Origin: Megachile rotundata
Lineage: Eukaryota > Arthropoda > Insecta > Hymenoptera > Megachilidae
NCBI RefSeq assembly: GCF_050947335.1
Contig: NW_027473368.1
Coordinates: forward strand, 310,001-374,000
Length of the DNA stretch: 64,000 nt
Reading direction: 5' to 3'
Positions 1 through 16,596 of this stretch are shown here, one piece after another. Each line of letters opens with the position of its first letter. Position 1 is the stretch's first letter. The position numbers and the translations under genes were made by a program. The notes beneath the pieces were generated by a model. That model did not search any database, was not told the origin of the DNA, and saw nothing but the letters and a program-made list of their open reading frames with translations.

Positions 1-9
1 AATCATACC

Positions 10-274
10 ATGACAATCATACAATCACAATCATACAATCATAATCATACAATTACAATCATACTATCACAATCATACAATCAATTCCATACAATCACGA
101 TCATACAATCACAACCATACAATCACAATCATACAATCGCAATCATACAATCGCAAGCATACAATCACAATCATACAATCACAATCATACAATCACAATC
201 ATACAATCACAATCATACAATCACAATCATACAATCACAATCATACAATCACAATCATACATTCAAAATAATGC
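10..274 (+). repeat. Left module: ATGAC...AATTCC...ATTCAAAATAATGC
   Basis: The module runs from ATGACAATC through AATCAATTCCATAC and a GCAAGC unit, then a plain canonical run, to ATTCAAAATAATGC. The start-to-marker distance here is 251 bp. This is the reference copy for the recurrences listed below. Confidence 0.8.
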
Positions 275-1954
275 AATCACAATCATACAATCACAATCAT
301 GCAATCACAAGCATACAATCATAATCATACAATCACAATCATACAATCACAATCGTACAATCACAATCGTACAATCTCAATCGCACAATCACAATCATAC
401 AATCACAGTCATACAATCACAATCATACAATCACAATCATACTGTCACAATCATACAATCACAATCATACAATCACAATCATACTATCGCAATCATACAA
501 TCACAATCATACTATCGCAATCATACAATCCCAATCATACCATCACAATCATACAATCACAACCATACAATCATAATCATACAATCACAATAATACGATC
601 ATAATCATACAATCACAATCATACAATCACAATCATACAATCATAATCATACAATTACAATGATACTATCACAATCATACAATCAAAATCATACAATTAC
701 AATCTCCCAAATACAATCTCCCAAATACAATCATACAATCACAATCATACAATCACAATCATACAATCACAATCATACAATCAAAATCATACAATCACAA
801 TCATACAATCACAATGATACAATCACAATCATACAATCACAATCATACAATCACAATCATACAATCACAATCATACAATCACAATCATACAATCACAATC
901 ATACAATCACAATCATACAAACACAATCATACAATCACAATCACACCATCGCAATCATAAGATCACAATCATACAAACACAATCATACAATCACAATCAT
1001 ACCATCGCAATCATACGATCACAATCATACAATCACAATCATACAATCACAATCATACAATCACAATCATACAATCACAATCATACAATCGCAATCATAC
1101 AATCACAATCATACAATCACAATCATACAATCACAAACATACTATCGCAATCATACAATCACAATCATACCATCACAATCATACAATCACAACCATACAA
1201 TCGCAATCATACAATCACAATCAGACAATCACAATCATACAATCACGATCATACAGTCACAATCATACAATCACAATCATACAATCACAATCATACTATC
1301 GCAATCATACAATCACAATCATACCATCACAATCATACAATCACAACCATACAATCATAATCATACAATCACAATAATACAATCATAATCATACAATCAC
1401 AATCATACAATCGCAATCATACAATCACAATCATACAATCACAATCATACGATCACAATCATACAATTACAATCTCCCAAATGCAATCTCCCAAATACGA
1501 TCATACAATCACAATCATACAATCAAAATCATACAATCGCAATCATACAATCACAATCATACAATCACAATCATACAATCACAATCATACTATCGCAATC
1601 ATACAATCACAATTATACCATCACAATCATACAATCACAACCATTCAATCATAATCATACAATCACAATAATACAATCATAATCATACAATCACAATCAT
1701 ACAATCACAATCATACAATCATAATCATACAATTACAATGATACTATCACAATCATACAATCAAAATCATACAATCGCAATCATACAATCACAATCATAC
1801 AAACACAATCATACAATCACAATCATACCATCGCAGTCATAAGATCACAATCATACAAACACAATCATACAATCACAATCATACCATCGCAATCATACGA
1901 TCACAATCATACAATCACAATCATACAATCACAATCATACAATCAAAATCATAC

Positions 1955-1966
1955 AATCAGTCATAC
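1955..1966 (+). repeat. 12-bp off-register unit
   Basis: AATCAGTCATAC, two bases short of the canonical unit. It shifts the array register by two bases and is preceded by an AATCAAAATCATAC unit. Confidence 0.9.
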
Positions 1967-2630
1967 AATCACAATCATACAATCACAACCATACAATCAC
2001 AATCATACAATCACAATCATACAATCGCAATCATACAATTACAATCTCCCAAATACAATCTCCCAAATACGATCATACAATCACAATCATACAATCAAAA
2101 TCATACAATCGCAATCATACAATCACAATCATACAATCACAATCATACAATCACAATCATACTATCGCAATCATACAATCACAATCATACCATCACAATC
2201 ATACAATCACAACCATACAATCATAATCATACAATCACAATAATACGATCATAATCATACAATCACAATCATACAATCACAATCATACAATCATAATCAT
2301 ACAATTACAATGATACTATCACAATCATACAATCAAAATCATACAATCGCAATCATACAATCACAATCATACAAACACAATCATACCATCACAATCATAC
2401 CATTGCAGTCATAAGATCACAATCATACAAACACAATCATACAATCACAATCATACCATCGCAATCATACGATCACAATCATACAATCACAATCATACAA
2501 TCACAATCATACAATCACAATCATACAATCACAATCATACAATCACAATCATACAATCACAATCATACAATCGCAAGCAAACAATCACAATCATACAATC
2601 ACAATCATACAATCGCAATCATACAATTAC

Positions 2631-2686
2631 AATCTCCCAAATACAATCTCCCAAATACAATCTCCCAAATACAATCTCCCAAATAC
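2631..2686 (+). repeat. Fourfold AATCTCCCAAATAC run, copy A
   Basis: Four consecutive CTCCC units (56 bp), where most sites have two. It is preceded by AATCGCAATCATAC and AATTAC. It is the clearest landmark for aligning the left HOR copies. Confidence 0.9.
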
Positions 2687-2754
2687 AATCATACAATCAC
2701 AATCATACAATCACAATCATACCATCACAATCATACAATCACAACCATACAATC

Positions 2755-4085
2755 ATAATCATACAATCACAATCATACAATCATAATCATACAATTACAA
2801 TGATACTATCACAATCATACAATCAAAATCATACAATCGCAATCATACAATCACAATCATACAATCACAATCATACAATCACAATCATACCATCGCAATC
2901 ATACAATCACAATCATACCATCACAATCATACAATCACAACCATACAATCGCAATCATACAATCACAATCAGACAATCACAATCATACAATCACAATCAT
3001 ACAGTCCCAATTATACAATCACAATCATACACTCACAATCATACGATCACAATCATACTATCGCAATCATACAATCACAATCATACCATGACAATCATAC
3101 AATCACAATCATACAATCATAATCATACAATTACAATCATACTATCACAATCATACAATCAATTCCATACAATCACGATCATACAATCACAATCATACAA
3201 TCACAATCATACAATCACAATCATACAATCACAATAATACAATCATAATCATACAATCGCAATCATACAATCACAATCATACAATCACAATCATACGATC
3301 ACAATCATACTATCGCAATCATACAATCACAATCATACAATCACAATCATACAATCACAATCATACAATCACAATCATACAATCACAATAATACAATCAT
3401 AATCATACAATCACAATAATACAATCATAACAATACAATCACAATCATACAATCACAATCATACAATCATAATCATACAATTACAATGATACTATCACAA
3501 TCATACAATCAAAATCATACAATCGCAATCATACAATCACAATCATACAATCACAATCATACAATCACAATCATACCATCGCAATCATACAATCACAATC
3601 ATACCATCACAATCATACAATCACAACCATACAATCGCAATCATACAATCACAATCAGACAATCACAATCATACAATCACAATCATACAATCACAATCAT
3701 ACAGTCCCAATTATACAATCACAATCATACACTCACAATCATACGATCACAATCATACTATCGCAATCATACAATCACAATCATACCATGACAATCATAC
3801 AATCACAATCATACAATCATAATCATACAATTACAATCATACTATCACAATCATACAATCAATTCCATACAATCACGATCATACAATCACAATCATACAA
3901 TCACAATCATACAATCACAATCATACAATCACAATAATACAATCATAATCATACAATCGCAATCATACAATCACAATCATACAATCACAATCATACGATC
4001 ACAATCATACTATCGCAATCATACAATCACAATCATACAATCACAATCATACAATCACAATCATACAATCACAATCATACAATCG
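2755..4085 (+). repeat. Tandem duplication, 686-700 bp period
   Basis: The segment at about 2,755-3,385 is repeated at about 3,441-4,085. The offset is 686 bp (49 units) at the left, for example at 2,800 and 3,486. It is 700 bp after one extra 14-bp unit in the second copy, for example CAGTCCC at 3,002 and 3,702. HOR copy C (20.2-20.8 kb) carries the same first copy but continues differently. Confidence 0.8.
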
Positions 4086-4650
4086 CAAGCATACAATCAC
4101 AATCATACAATCACAATCATACAATCGCAATCATACAATTACAATCTCCCAAATACAATCTCCCAAATACAATCATACAATCACAATCATACAATCACAA
4201 TCATACAATCACAATCATACAATCACAATCATACAATCACAATCATACAATCACAATCATACAATCGCAAGCATACAATCACAATCATACAATCACAATC
4301 ATACAATCGCAATCATACAATTACAATCTCCCAAATACAATCTCCCAAATACAATCATACAATCACAATCATACAATCACAATCATACAATCAGAATCAT
4401 ACAATCACAATCATACATTCACAATCATACAATCACAATCATACAATGATAATCATACAATTACAATGATACTATCACAATCATACAATCAAAATCATAC
4501 AATCACAATCATACAATCACAATCATACAATCGCAAGCATACAATCACAATCATACAATCACAATCATACAATCGCAATCATACAATTACAATCTCCCAA
4601 ATACAATCTCCCAAATACAATCATACAATCACAATCATACAATCACAATC
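4081..4650 (+). repeat. Three iterations of the GCAAGC-CTCCC module
   Basis: AATCGCAAGC begins at 4,081, 4,263 and 4,529. Each is followed by canonical units, AATCGCAATCATAC, AATTAC and two CTCCC units. The spacings are 182 bp (13 units) and 266 bp (19 units), so the iterations differ by whole units only. Confidence 0.8.
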
Positions 4651-6100
4651 ATACAATCACAATCATACAATCACAATCATACTATCACAATCATACAATC
4701 ACAATCATACAATCACAATCATACAATCACAATCATACCATCACAATCATACAATCACAATCATACAATCATAATCATACAATTACAATGATACTATCAC
4801 AATCATACAATCAAAATCATACAATCGCAATCATACAATCACAATCATACAAACACAATCATACAATCACAATCATACCATCGCAGTCATAAGATCACAA
4901 TCATACAAACACAATCATACAATCACAATCATACCATCGCAATCATACGATCACAATCATACAATCACAATCATACAATCACAATCATACAATCACAATC
5001 ATACAATCACAATCATACAATCACAATCATACAATCACAATCATACAATCACAATCATACAATCACAATCATACAATCACAATCATACAATCGCAAGCAA
5101 ACAATCACAATCATACAATCACAATCATACAATCGCAATCATACAATTACAATCTCCCAAATACAATCTCCCAAATACAATCATACAATCACAATCATAC
5201 AATCACGATCATACAATCACAATCATACAATCACAATCATACATTCACAATCATACAATCACAATCATACAATCATAATCATACAATTACAATGATACTA
5301 TCACAATCATACAATCAAAATCATACAATCGCAATCATACAATCACAATCATACAATCACAATCATACAATCACAATCATACTATCGCAATCATACAATC
5401 ACAATCATACGATCACAATCATACTATCGCAATCATACAATCACAATCATACAATCACAATCATACAATGACAATCATACAATCACAATCATACAATCGC
5501 AATCATACAATTACAATCTCCCAAATACAATCTCCCAAATACAATCATACAATCACAATCATACAATCACAATCATACAATCACAATCATACAATCAAAA
5601 TCATACAATCACAATCATACAATCACAATGATACAATCACAATCATACAATCACAATCATACAATCACAATCATACAATCACAATCATACAATCACAATC
5701 ATACAAACACAATCATACAATCACAATCATACCATCGCAGTCATAAGATCACAATCATACAAACACAATCATACAATCACAATCATACAATCACAATCAT
5801 ACAATCACAATCATACAATCACAATCATACAATCACAATCATACAATCACAATCATACAATCACAATCATACAATCACAATCATACAATCACAATCATAC
5901 AATCACAATCATACAATCACAATCATACAATCGCAAGCAAACAATCACAATCATACAATCACAATCATACAATCGCAATCATACAATTACAATCTCCCAA
6001 ATACAATCTCCCAAATACAATCATACAATCACAATCATACAATCACAATCATACAATCACAATCATACAATCACAATCATACATTCACAATCATACAATC
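4650..6100 (+). repeat. Mixed left-family units between duplications
   Basis: No gene is visible. This stretch carries paired CTCCC units near 5,153, 5,515 and 5,993, CATAAG variants near 4,890 and 5,743, and long canonical runs. The part at about 5.1-5.47 kb matches 24.94-25.3 kb at offset 19,820, for example AATGATAC at 5,291 and 25,111. Confidence 0.7.
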
Positions 6101-7400
6101 GCAATCATACAATCACAATCATACGATCACAATCATACAATCACAATCATACAATCACAATCATACAATCACAATCATACAATCACAATCATACAATCAC
6201 AATCATACAATCACAATCATACAATCACAATCATACATTCAAAATAATGCAATCACAATCATACAATCACAATCATGCAATCACAAGCATACAATCATAA
6301 TTATACAATCACAATCATACAATCACAATCATACAATCACAATCATACAATGACAATCATACAATCACAATCATACAATCGCAATCATGCAATTACAATC
6401 TCCCAAATACAATCTCCCAAATACAATCATACAATCACAATCATACAATCACAATCATACAATCACAATCATACAATCACAATCATACAATCACAATCAT
6501 ACGATCACAATCATACTATCGCAATCATACAATCACAATCATACCATGACAATCATACAATCACAATCATACAATCATAATCATACAATTACAATCATAC
6601 TATCACAATCATACAATCAATTCCATACAATCACGATCATACAATCACAACCATACAATCACAATCATACAATCGCAATCATACAATCGCAAGCATACAA
6701 TCACAATCATACAATCACAATCATACAATCACAATCATACAATCACAATCATACAATCACAATCATACAATCACAATCATACAATCACAATCATACAATC
6801 ACAATCATACAATCACAATCATACAATCACAATCATACAATCACAATCATACGATCACAATCATACAATCACAATCATACAATCACAATCATACAATCAC
6901 AATCATACAATCACAATCATACAATCACAATCATACAATCACAATCATACAATCACAATCATACAATCACAATCATACAATCACAATCATACATTCAAAA
7001 TAATGCAATCACAATCATACAATCACAATCATGCAATCACAAGCATACAATCATAATTATACAATCACAATCATACAATCACAATCATACAATCACAATC
7101 ATACAATGACAATCATACAATCACAATCATACAATCGCAATCATACAATTACAATCTCCCAAATACAATCTCCCAAATACAATCATACAATCACAATCAT
7201 ACAATCACAATCATACAATCACAATCATACAATCACAATCATACAATCACAATCATACGATCACAATCATACTATCGCAATCATACAATCACAATCATAC
7301 CATGACAATCATACAATCACAATCATACAATCATAATCATACAATTACAATCATACTATCACAATCATACAATCAACTCCATACAATCACGATCATACAA
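6100..7400 (+). repeat. Tandem duplication, 756 bp (54 units)
   Basis: ATTCAAAATAATGC at 6,237 recurs at 6,993, and the flanks from about 6,240 to 6,640 recur from about 6,996 to 7,396 with few changes, for example AATCAATTCC at 6,617 against AATCAACTCC at 7,373. Left of the marker the pair differs by canonical-run length only. After about 6,640 / 7,396 the copies diverge. Confidence 0.75.
6546..7006 (+). repeat. Left module, expanded copy
   Basis: It has the same landmarks as the module at 10-274, but the canonical run before ATTCAAAATAATGC is much longer. The start-to-marker distance is 447 bp against 251 bp, a gain of 14 units. Confidence 0.75.
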
Positions 7401-8925
7401 TCAAAATCATACAATCCCAATCACACAATCACAATCATACAATCACAATCATACAATCACAATCATACAATCACAATCGTACTATCGCAATCATACAATC
7501 ACAATCATACCATCACAATCATACAATCGCAATCATACAATCACAATCATACAATCACAATCATACAATCACAATCATACCATCGCAATCATACAATCAC
7601 AATCATACCATCACAATCATACAATCACAACCATACAATCGCAATCATACAATCACAATCAGACAATCACAATCATACAATCACAATCATACAGTCCCAA
7701 TTATACAATCACAATCATACACTCACAATCATACGATCACAATCATACTATCGCAATCATACAATCACAATCATACAATCACAATCATACAATCACAATC
7801 ATACAATCACAATCATACAATCACAATAATACAATCATAATCATACAATCGCAATCATACAATCACAATCATACAATCACAATCATACGATCACAATCAT
7901 ACTATCGCAATCATACAATCACAATCATACAATCACGATCATACAATCACAATCATACAATCACAATCATACTATCGCAATCATACAATCACAATCATAC
8001 GATCACAATCATACTATCGCAATCATACAATCACAATCATACAATCACAATCATACAATGACAATCATACAATCACAATCATACAATCGCAATCATACAA
8101 TTACAATCTCCCAAATACAATCTCCCAAATACAATCATACAATCACAATCATACAATCACAATCATACAATCACAATCATACAATCAAAATCATACAATC
8201 ACAATCATACAATCACAATGATACAATCACAATCATACAATCACAATCATACCATCACAATCATACAATCACAATCATACAATCACAATCATACAATCAC
8301 AATCATACAATCACAATCATACAAACACAATCATACAATCACAATCATACCATCGCAATCATAAGATCACAATCATACAAACACAATCATACAATCACAA
8401 TCATACCATCGCAATCATACGATCACAATCATACAATCACAATCATACAATCACAATCATACAATCACAATCATACAATCACAATCATACAATCACAATC
8501 ATACAATCACAATCATACAATCGCAATCATACAATCGCAATCATACAATCACAATCATACAATCACGATCATACTATCGCAATCATACAATCACAATCAT
8601 ACCATCACAATCATACAATCACAACCATACAATCGCAATCATACAATCACAATCAGACAATCACAATCATACAATCACGATCATACAGTCACAATCATAC
8701 AATCAAAATCATACAATCACAATCATACTATCGCAATCATACAATCACAATCATACCATCACAATCATACAATCACAACCATACAATCATAATCATACAA
8801 TCACAATAATACAATCATAATCATACAATCACAATCATACAATCGCAATCATACAATCACAATCATACAATAACAATCATACGATCACAATCATACTATC
8901 GCAATCATACAATCACAATCATACC

Positions 8926-9190
8926 ATGACAATCATACAATCACAATCATACAATCATAATCATACAATTACAATCATACTATCACAATCATACAATCAA
9001 TTCCATACAATCACGATCATACAATCACAACCATACAATCACAATCATACAATCGCAATCATACAATCGCAAGCATACAATCACAATCATACAATCACAA
9101 TCATACAATCACAATCATACAATCACAATCATACAATCACAATCATACAATCACAATCATACAATCACAATCATACATTCAAAATAATGC
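8926..9190 (+). repeat. Left module copy
   Basis: The start-to-marker distance is 251 bp and the landmarks match those at 10-274. It lies 1,120 bp (80 units) before the next copy; about 8.87-9.29 kb duplicates about 9.99-10.41 kb. Confidence 0.8.
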
Positions 9191-10045
9191 AATCACAATC
9201 ATACAATCACAATCATGCAATCACAAGCATACAATCATAATCATACAATCACAATCATACAATCACAATCGTACAATCACAATCGTACAATCACAATCAT
9301 ACAATCACAATCATACAATCAAAATCATACAATCACAATCATACAATCACAATGATACAATCACAATCATACAATCACAATCATACAATCACAATCATAC
9401 AATCACAATCATACAATCACAATCATACAAACACAATCATACAATCACAATCATACCATCGCAATCATAAGATCACAATCATACAAACACAATCATACAA
9501 TCACAATCATACCATCGCAATCATACGATCACAATCATACAATCACAATCATACAATCACAATCATACAATCACAATCATACAATCACAATCATACAATC
9601 ACAATCATACAATCACAATCATACAATCACAATCATACAATCGCAATCATACAATCGCAATCATACAATCACAATCATACAATCACAATCATACTATCGC
9701 AATCATACAATCACCATCATACCATCACAATCATACAATCACAACCATACAATCGCAATCATACAATCACAATCAGACAATCACAATCATACAATCACGA
9801 TCATACAGTCACAATCATACAATCACAATCATACAATCACAATCATACTATCGCAATCATACAATCACAATCATACCATCACAATCATACAATCACAACC
9901 ATACAATCATAATCATACAATCACAATAATACAATCATAATCATACAATCACAATCATACAATCGCAATCATACAATCACAATCATACAATCACAATCAT
10001 ACGATCACAATCATACTATCGCAATCATACAATCACAATCATACC

Positions 10046-10310
10046 ATGACAATCATACAATCACAATCATACAATCATAATCATACAATTACAATCATAC
10101 TATCACAATCATACAATCAATTCCATACAATCACGATCATACAATCACAACCATACAATCACAATCATACAATCGCAATCATACAATCGCAAGCATACAA
10201 TCACAATCATACAATCACAATCATACAATCACAATCATACAATCACAATCATACAATCACAATCATACAATCACAATCATACAATCACAATCATACATTC
10301 AAAATAATGC
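10046..10310 (+). repeat. Left module copy
   Basis: It has the same landmarks and the same 251-bp distance as the module at 10-274, at offset 10,036. It is followed by the same GTACAATCTCAATCGC variant run as that copy. Confidence 0.8.
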
Positions 10311-11914
10311 AATCACAATCATACAATCACAATCATGCAATCACAAGCATACAATCATAATCATACAATCACAATCATACAATCACAATCGTACAATCAC
10401 AATCGTACAATCTCAATCGCACAATCACAATCATACAATCACAGTCATACAATCACAATCATACAATCACAATCATACTGTCACAATCATACAATCACAA
10501 TCATACAATCACAATCATACTATCGCAATCATACAATCACAATCATACTATCGCAATCATACAATCCCAATCATACCATCACAATCATACAATCACAACC
10601 ATACAATCATAATCATACAATCACAATAATACGATCATAATCATACAATCACAATCATACAATCACAATCATACAATCATAATCATACAATTACAATGAT
10701 ACTATCACAATCATACAATCAAAATCATACAATTACAATCTCCCAAATACAATCTCCCAAATACAATCATACAATCACAATCATACAATCACAATCATAC
10801 AATCACAATCATACAATCAAAATCATACAATCACAATCATACAATCACAATGATACAATCACAATCATACAATCACAATCATACAATCACAATCATACAA
10901 TCACAATCATACAATCACAATCATACAATCACAATCATACAATCACAATCATACAAACACAATCATACAATCACAATCACACCATCGCAATCATAAGATC
11001 ACAATCATACAAACACAATCATACAATCACAATCATACCATCGCAATCATACGATCACAATCATACAATCACAATCATACAATCACAATCATACAATCAC
11101 AATCATACAATCACAATCATACAATCGCAATCATACAATCACAATCATACAATCACAATCATACAATCACAAACATACTATCGCAATCATACAATCACAA
11201 TCATACCATCACAATCATACAATCACAACCATACAATCGCAATCATACAATCACAATCAGACAATCACAATCATACAATCACGATCATACAGTCACAATC
11301 ATACAATCACAATCATACAATCACAATCATACTATCGCAATCATACAATCACAATCATACCATCACAATCATACAATCACAACCATACAATCATAATCAT
11401 ACAATCACAATAATACAATCATAATCATACAATCACAATCATACAATCGCAATCATACAATCACAATCATACAATCACAATCATACGATCACAATCATAC
11501 AATTACAATCTCCCAAATGCAATCTCCCAAATACGATCATACAATCACAATCATACAATCAAAATCATACAATCGCAATCATACAATCACAATCATACAA
11601 TCACAATCATACAATCACAATCATACTATCGCAATCATACAATCACAATTATACCATCACAATCATACAATCACAACCATTCAATCATAATCATACAATC
11701 ACAATAATACAATCATAATCATACAATCACAATCATACAATCACAATCATACAATCATAATCATACAATTACAATGATACTATCACAATCATACAATCAA
11801 AATCATACAATCGCAATCATACAATCACAATCATACAAACACAATCATACAATCACAATCATACCATCGCAGTCATAAGATCACAATCATACAAACACAA
11901 TCATACAATCACAA

Positions 11915-11960
11915 TCATACCATCGCAATCATACGATCACAATCATACAATCACAATCAT
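11915..11960. other. 572-bp deletion breakpoint in HOR copy B
   Basis: In copy A the motif CATCGCAATCATACGATCAC occurs at 1,885 and again at 2,457, 572 bp apart. Copy B has it once, at about 11,921, followed by sequence matching the second occurrence. The missing block contains the 12-bp unit, and 572 is 12 modulo 14, as expected. Recombination between the two identical motifs explains the loss. Confidence 0.75.
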
Positions 11961-12094
11961 ACAATCACAATCATACAATCACAATCATACAATCACAATC
12001 ATACAATCACAATCATACAATCACAATCATACAATCGCAAGCAAACAATCACAATCATACAATCACAATCATACAATCGCAATCATACAATTAC

Positions 12095-12150
12095 AATCTC
12101 CCAAATACAATCTCCCAAATACAATCTCCCAAATACAATCTCCCAAATAC
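12095..12150 (+). repeat. Fourfold CTCCC run, copy B
   Basis: Same four-unit run as at 2,631, at offset 9,464, which is 10,036 minus the 572-bp deletion. Confidence 0.9.
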
Positions 12151-13265
12151 AATCATACAATCACAATCATACAATCACAATCATACCATCACAATCATAC
12201 AATCACAACCATACAATCATAATCATACAATCACAATCATACAATCATAATCATACAATTACAATGATACTATCACAATCATACAATCAAAATCATACAA
12301 TCGCAATCATACAATCACAATCATACAATCACAATCATACAATCACAATCATACAATCACAATCATACCATCGCAATCATACAATCACAATCATACCATC
12401 ACAATCATACAATCACAACCATACAATCGCAATCATACAATCACAATCAGACAATCACAATCATACAATCACAATCATACAGTCCCAATTATACAATCAC
12501 AATCATACACTCACAATCATACGATCACAATCATACTATCGCAATCATACAATCACAATCATACCATGACAATCATACAATCACAATCATACAATCATAA
12601 TCATACAATTACAATCATACTATCACAATCATACAATCAATTCCATACAATCACGATCATACAATCACAATCATACAATCACAATCATACAATCACAATC
12701 ATACAATCACAATAATACAATCATAATCATACAATCGCAATCATACAATCACAATCATACAATCACAATCATACGATCACAATCATACTATCGCAATCAT
12801 ACAATCACAATCATACAATCACAATCATACAATCACAATCATACAATCACAATCATACAATCACAATAATACAATCATAATCATACAATCGCAATCATAC
12901 AATCACAATCATACAATCACAATCATACGATCACAATCATACTATCGCAATCATACAATCACAATCATACAATCACGATCATACAATCACAATCATACAA
13001 TCACAATCATACTATCGCAATCATACAATCACAATCATACGATCACAATCATACTATCGCAATCATACAATCACAATCATACAATCACAATCATACAATG
13101 ACAATCATACAATCACAACCATACAATCATAATCATACAATCACAATAATACAATCATAATCATACAATCACAATCATACAATCGCAATCATACAATCAC
13201 AATCATACAATAACAATCATACGATCACAATCATACTATCGCAATCATACAATCACAATCATACC

Positions 13266-13558
13266 ATGACAATCATACAATCACAATCATACAATCATAA
13301 TCATACAATTACAATCATACTATCACAATCATACAATCAATTCCATACAATCACGATCATACAATCACAACCATACAATCACAATCATACAATCGCAATC
13401 ATACAATCGCAAGCATACAATCACAATCATACAATCACAATCATACAATCACAATCATACAATCACAATCATACAATCACAATCATACAATCACAATCAT
13501 ACAATCACAATCATACAATCACAATCATACAATCACAATCATACATTCAAAATAATGC
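13266..13558 (+). repeat. Left module copy, +2 units
   Basis: The landmarks are those of the reference module, but the start-to-marker distance is 279 bp, two canonical units longer. Confidence 0.75.
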
Positions 13559-16331
13559 AATCACAATCATACAATCACAATCATGCAATCACAAGCATAC
13601 AATCATAATCATACAATCACAATCATACAATCACAATCGTACAATCACAATCGTACAATCACAATCATACAATCACAATCATACAATCAAAATCATACAA
13701 TCACAATCATACAATCACAATGATACAATCACAATCATACAATCACAATCATACAATCACAATCATACAATCACAATCATACAATCACAATCATACAAAC
13801 ACAATCATACAATCACAATCATACCATCGCAATCATAAGATCACAATCATACAAACACAATCATACAATCACAATCATACCATCGCAATCATACGATCAC
13901 AATCATACAATCACAATCATACAATCACAATCATACAATCACAATCATACAATCACAATCATACAATCACAATCATACAATCACAATCATACAATCACAA
14001 TCATACAATCGCAATCATACAATCGCAATCATACAATCACAATCATACAATCACAATCATACTATCGCAATCATACAATCACAATCATACCATCACAATC
14101 ATACAATCACAACCATACAATCGCAATCATACAATCACAATCAGACAATCACAATCATACAATCACGATCATACAGTCACAATCATACAATCACAATCAT
14201 ACAATCACAATCATACTATCGCAATCATACAATCACAATCATACCATCACAATCATACAATCACAACCATACAATCATAATCATACAATCACAATAATAC
14301 AATCATAATCATACAATCACAATCATACAATCGCAATCATACAATCACAATCATACAATCACAATCATACGATCACAATCATACTATCGCAATCATACAA
14401 TCACAATCATACCATGACAATCATACAATCACAATCATACAATCACAATCATACAATCGCAATCATACAATCGCAATCATACAATCACAATCATACAATC
14501 ACAATCATACTATCGCAATCATACAATCACAATCATACCATCACAATCATACAATCACAACCATACAATCGCAATCATACAATCACAATCAGACAATCAC
14601 AATCATACAATCACGATCATACAGTCACAATCATACAATCACAATCATACAATCACAATCATACTATCGCAATCATACAATCACAATCATACAATCACAA
14701 TCATACAATCACAATCATACAATCACAATCATACAATCACAATCATACATTCAAAATAATGCAATCACAATCATACAATCACAATCATGCAATCACAAGC
14801 ATACAATCATAATCATACAATCACAATCATACAATCACAATCGTACAATCACAATCGTACAATCTCAATCGCACAATCACAATCATACAATCACAGTCAT
14901 ACAATCACAATCATACAATCACAATCATACTGTCACAATCATACAATCACAATCATACAATCACAATCATACTATCGCAATCATACAATCACAATCATAC
15001 TATCGCAATCATACAATCCCAATCATACCATCACAATCATACAATCACAACCATACAATCACAATCATACAATCACAATAATACAATCATAATCATACAA
15101 TCGCAATCATACAATCACAATCATACAATCACAATCATACGATCACAATCATACTATCGCAATCATACAATCACAATCATACAATCACAATCATACAATC
15201 ACAATCATACAATCACAATCATACAATCACAATAATACAATCATAATCATACAATCGCAATCATACAATCACAATCATACAATCACAATCATACGATCAC
15301 AATCATACTATCGCAATCATACAATCACAATCATACAATCACGATCATACAATCACAATCATACAATCACAATCATACTATCGCAATCATACAATCACAA
15401 TCATACGATCACAATCATACTATCGCAATCATACAATCACAATCATACAATCACAATCATACAATGACAATCATACAATCACAATCATACAATCGCAATC
15501 ATACAATTACAATCTCCCAAATACAATCTCCCAAATACAATCATACAATCACAATCATACAATCACAATCATACAATCACAATCATACAATCAAAATCAT
15601 ACAATCACAATCATACAATCACAATGATACAATCACAATCATACAATCACAATCATACCATCACAATCATACAATCACAATCATACAATCACAATCATAC
15701 AATCACAATCATACAATCACAATCATACAAACACAATCATACAATCACAATCATACCATCGCAATCATAAGATCACAATCATACAAACACAATCATACAA
15801 TCACAATCATACCATCGCAATCATACGATCACAATCATACAATCACAATCATACAATCACAATCATACAATCACAATCATACAATCACAATCATACAATC
15901 ACAATCATACAATCACAATCATACAATCGCAATCATACAATCGCAATCATACAATCACAATCATACAATCACGATCATACTATCGCAATCATACAATCAC
16001 AATCATACCATCACAATCATACAATCACAACCATACAATCGCAATCATACAATCACAATCAGACAATCACAATCATACAATCACGATCATACAGTCACAA
16101 TCATACAATCAAAATCATACAATCACAATCATACTATCGCAATCATACAATCACAATCATACCATCACAATCATACAATCACAACCATACAATCATAATC
16201 ATACAATCACAATAATACAATCATAATCATACAATCACAATCATACAATCGCAATCATACAATCACAATCATACAATAACAATCATACGATCACAATCAT
16301 ACTATCGCAATCATACAATCACAATCATACC

Positions 16332-16596
16332 ATGACAATCATACAATCACAATCATACAACCATAATCATACAATTACAATCATACTATCACAATCATAC
16401 AATCAATTCCATACAATCACGATCATACAACCACAACCATACAATCACAATCATACAATCGCAATCATACAATCGCAAGCATACAATCACAATCATACAA
16501 TCACAATCATACAATCACAATCATACAATCACAATCATACAATCACAATCATACAATCACAATCATACAATCACAATCATACATTCAAAATAATGC
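16332..16596 (+). repeat. Left module copy
   Basis: This is the HOR counterpart of 8,926-9,190 at offset 7,406, with a 251-bp distance. It carries private changes such as CAACCATAATC near 16,359 and CAACCACAACC near 16,430. Confidence 0.8.

Larger units (their letters stand above)
1..3405 (+). repeat. Left HOR copy A (truncated by window start)
   Basis: Bases 1 to about 3,405 match 17,443 to about 20,847 at a constant offset of 17,442, with only scattered point changes seen. They match 10,037 onward at offset 10,036 until about 1,885, after which copy B lacks 572 bp. Landmarks are ATTCAAAATAATGC at 261, paired CTCCC units near 703 and 1,473, a 12-bp unit at 1,955 and the fourfold CTCCC run at 2,631. 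Confidence 0.85.
7730..15135 (+). repeat. Left HOR copy B, 7,406 bp
   Basis: This segment pairs with the next one at a constant offset of 7,406 bp (529 units) from about 7,730 to 11,930; for example AATAATAC at 7,825 and 15,231, and 10,696 and 18,102. The offset then becomes 7,978, 7,964 and 7,950 (about 14,280) and 7,852 near 14.79 kb, as whole blocks or units are gained or lost. Left of 7,730 the two copies no longer match, which sets the boundary. The stretch at about 14.43-14.70 kb is a local rearrangement. Confidence 0.85.

Noticed and set aside
700..740. CTCCCAAATAC as an inserted promoter-like or unrelated element
   Set aside because: It keeps the exact 14-bp length and the unit ends, so it is a diverged satellite unit. 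No other promoter feature is near.
6780..6980. Long pure canonical run as a special element
   Set aside because: It is an expanded copy of the canonical run found in every module; length is the only difference.
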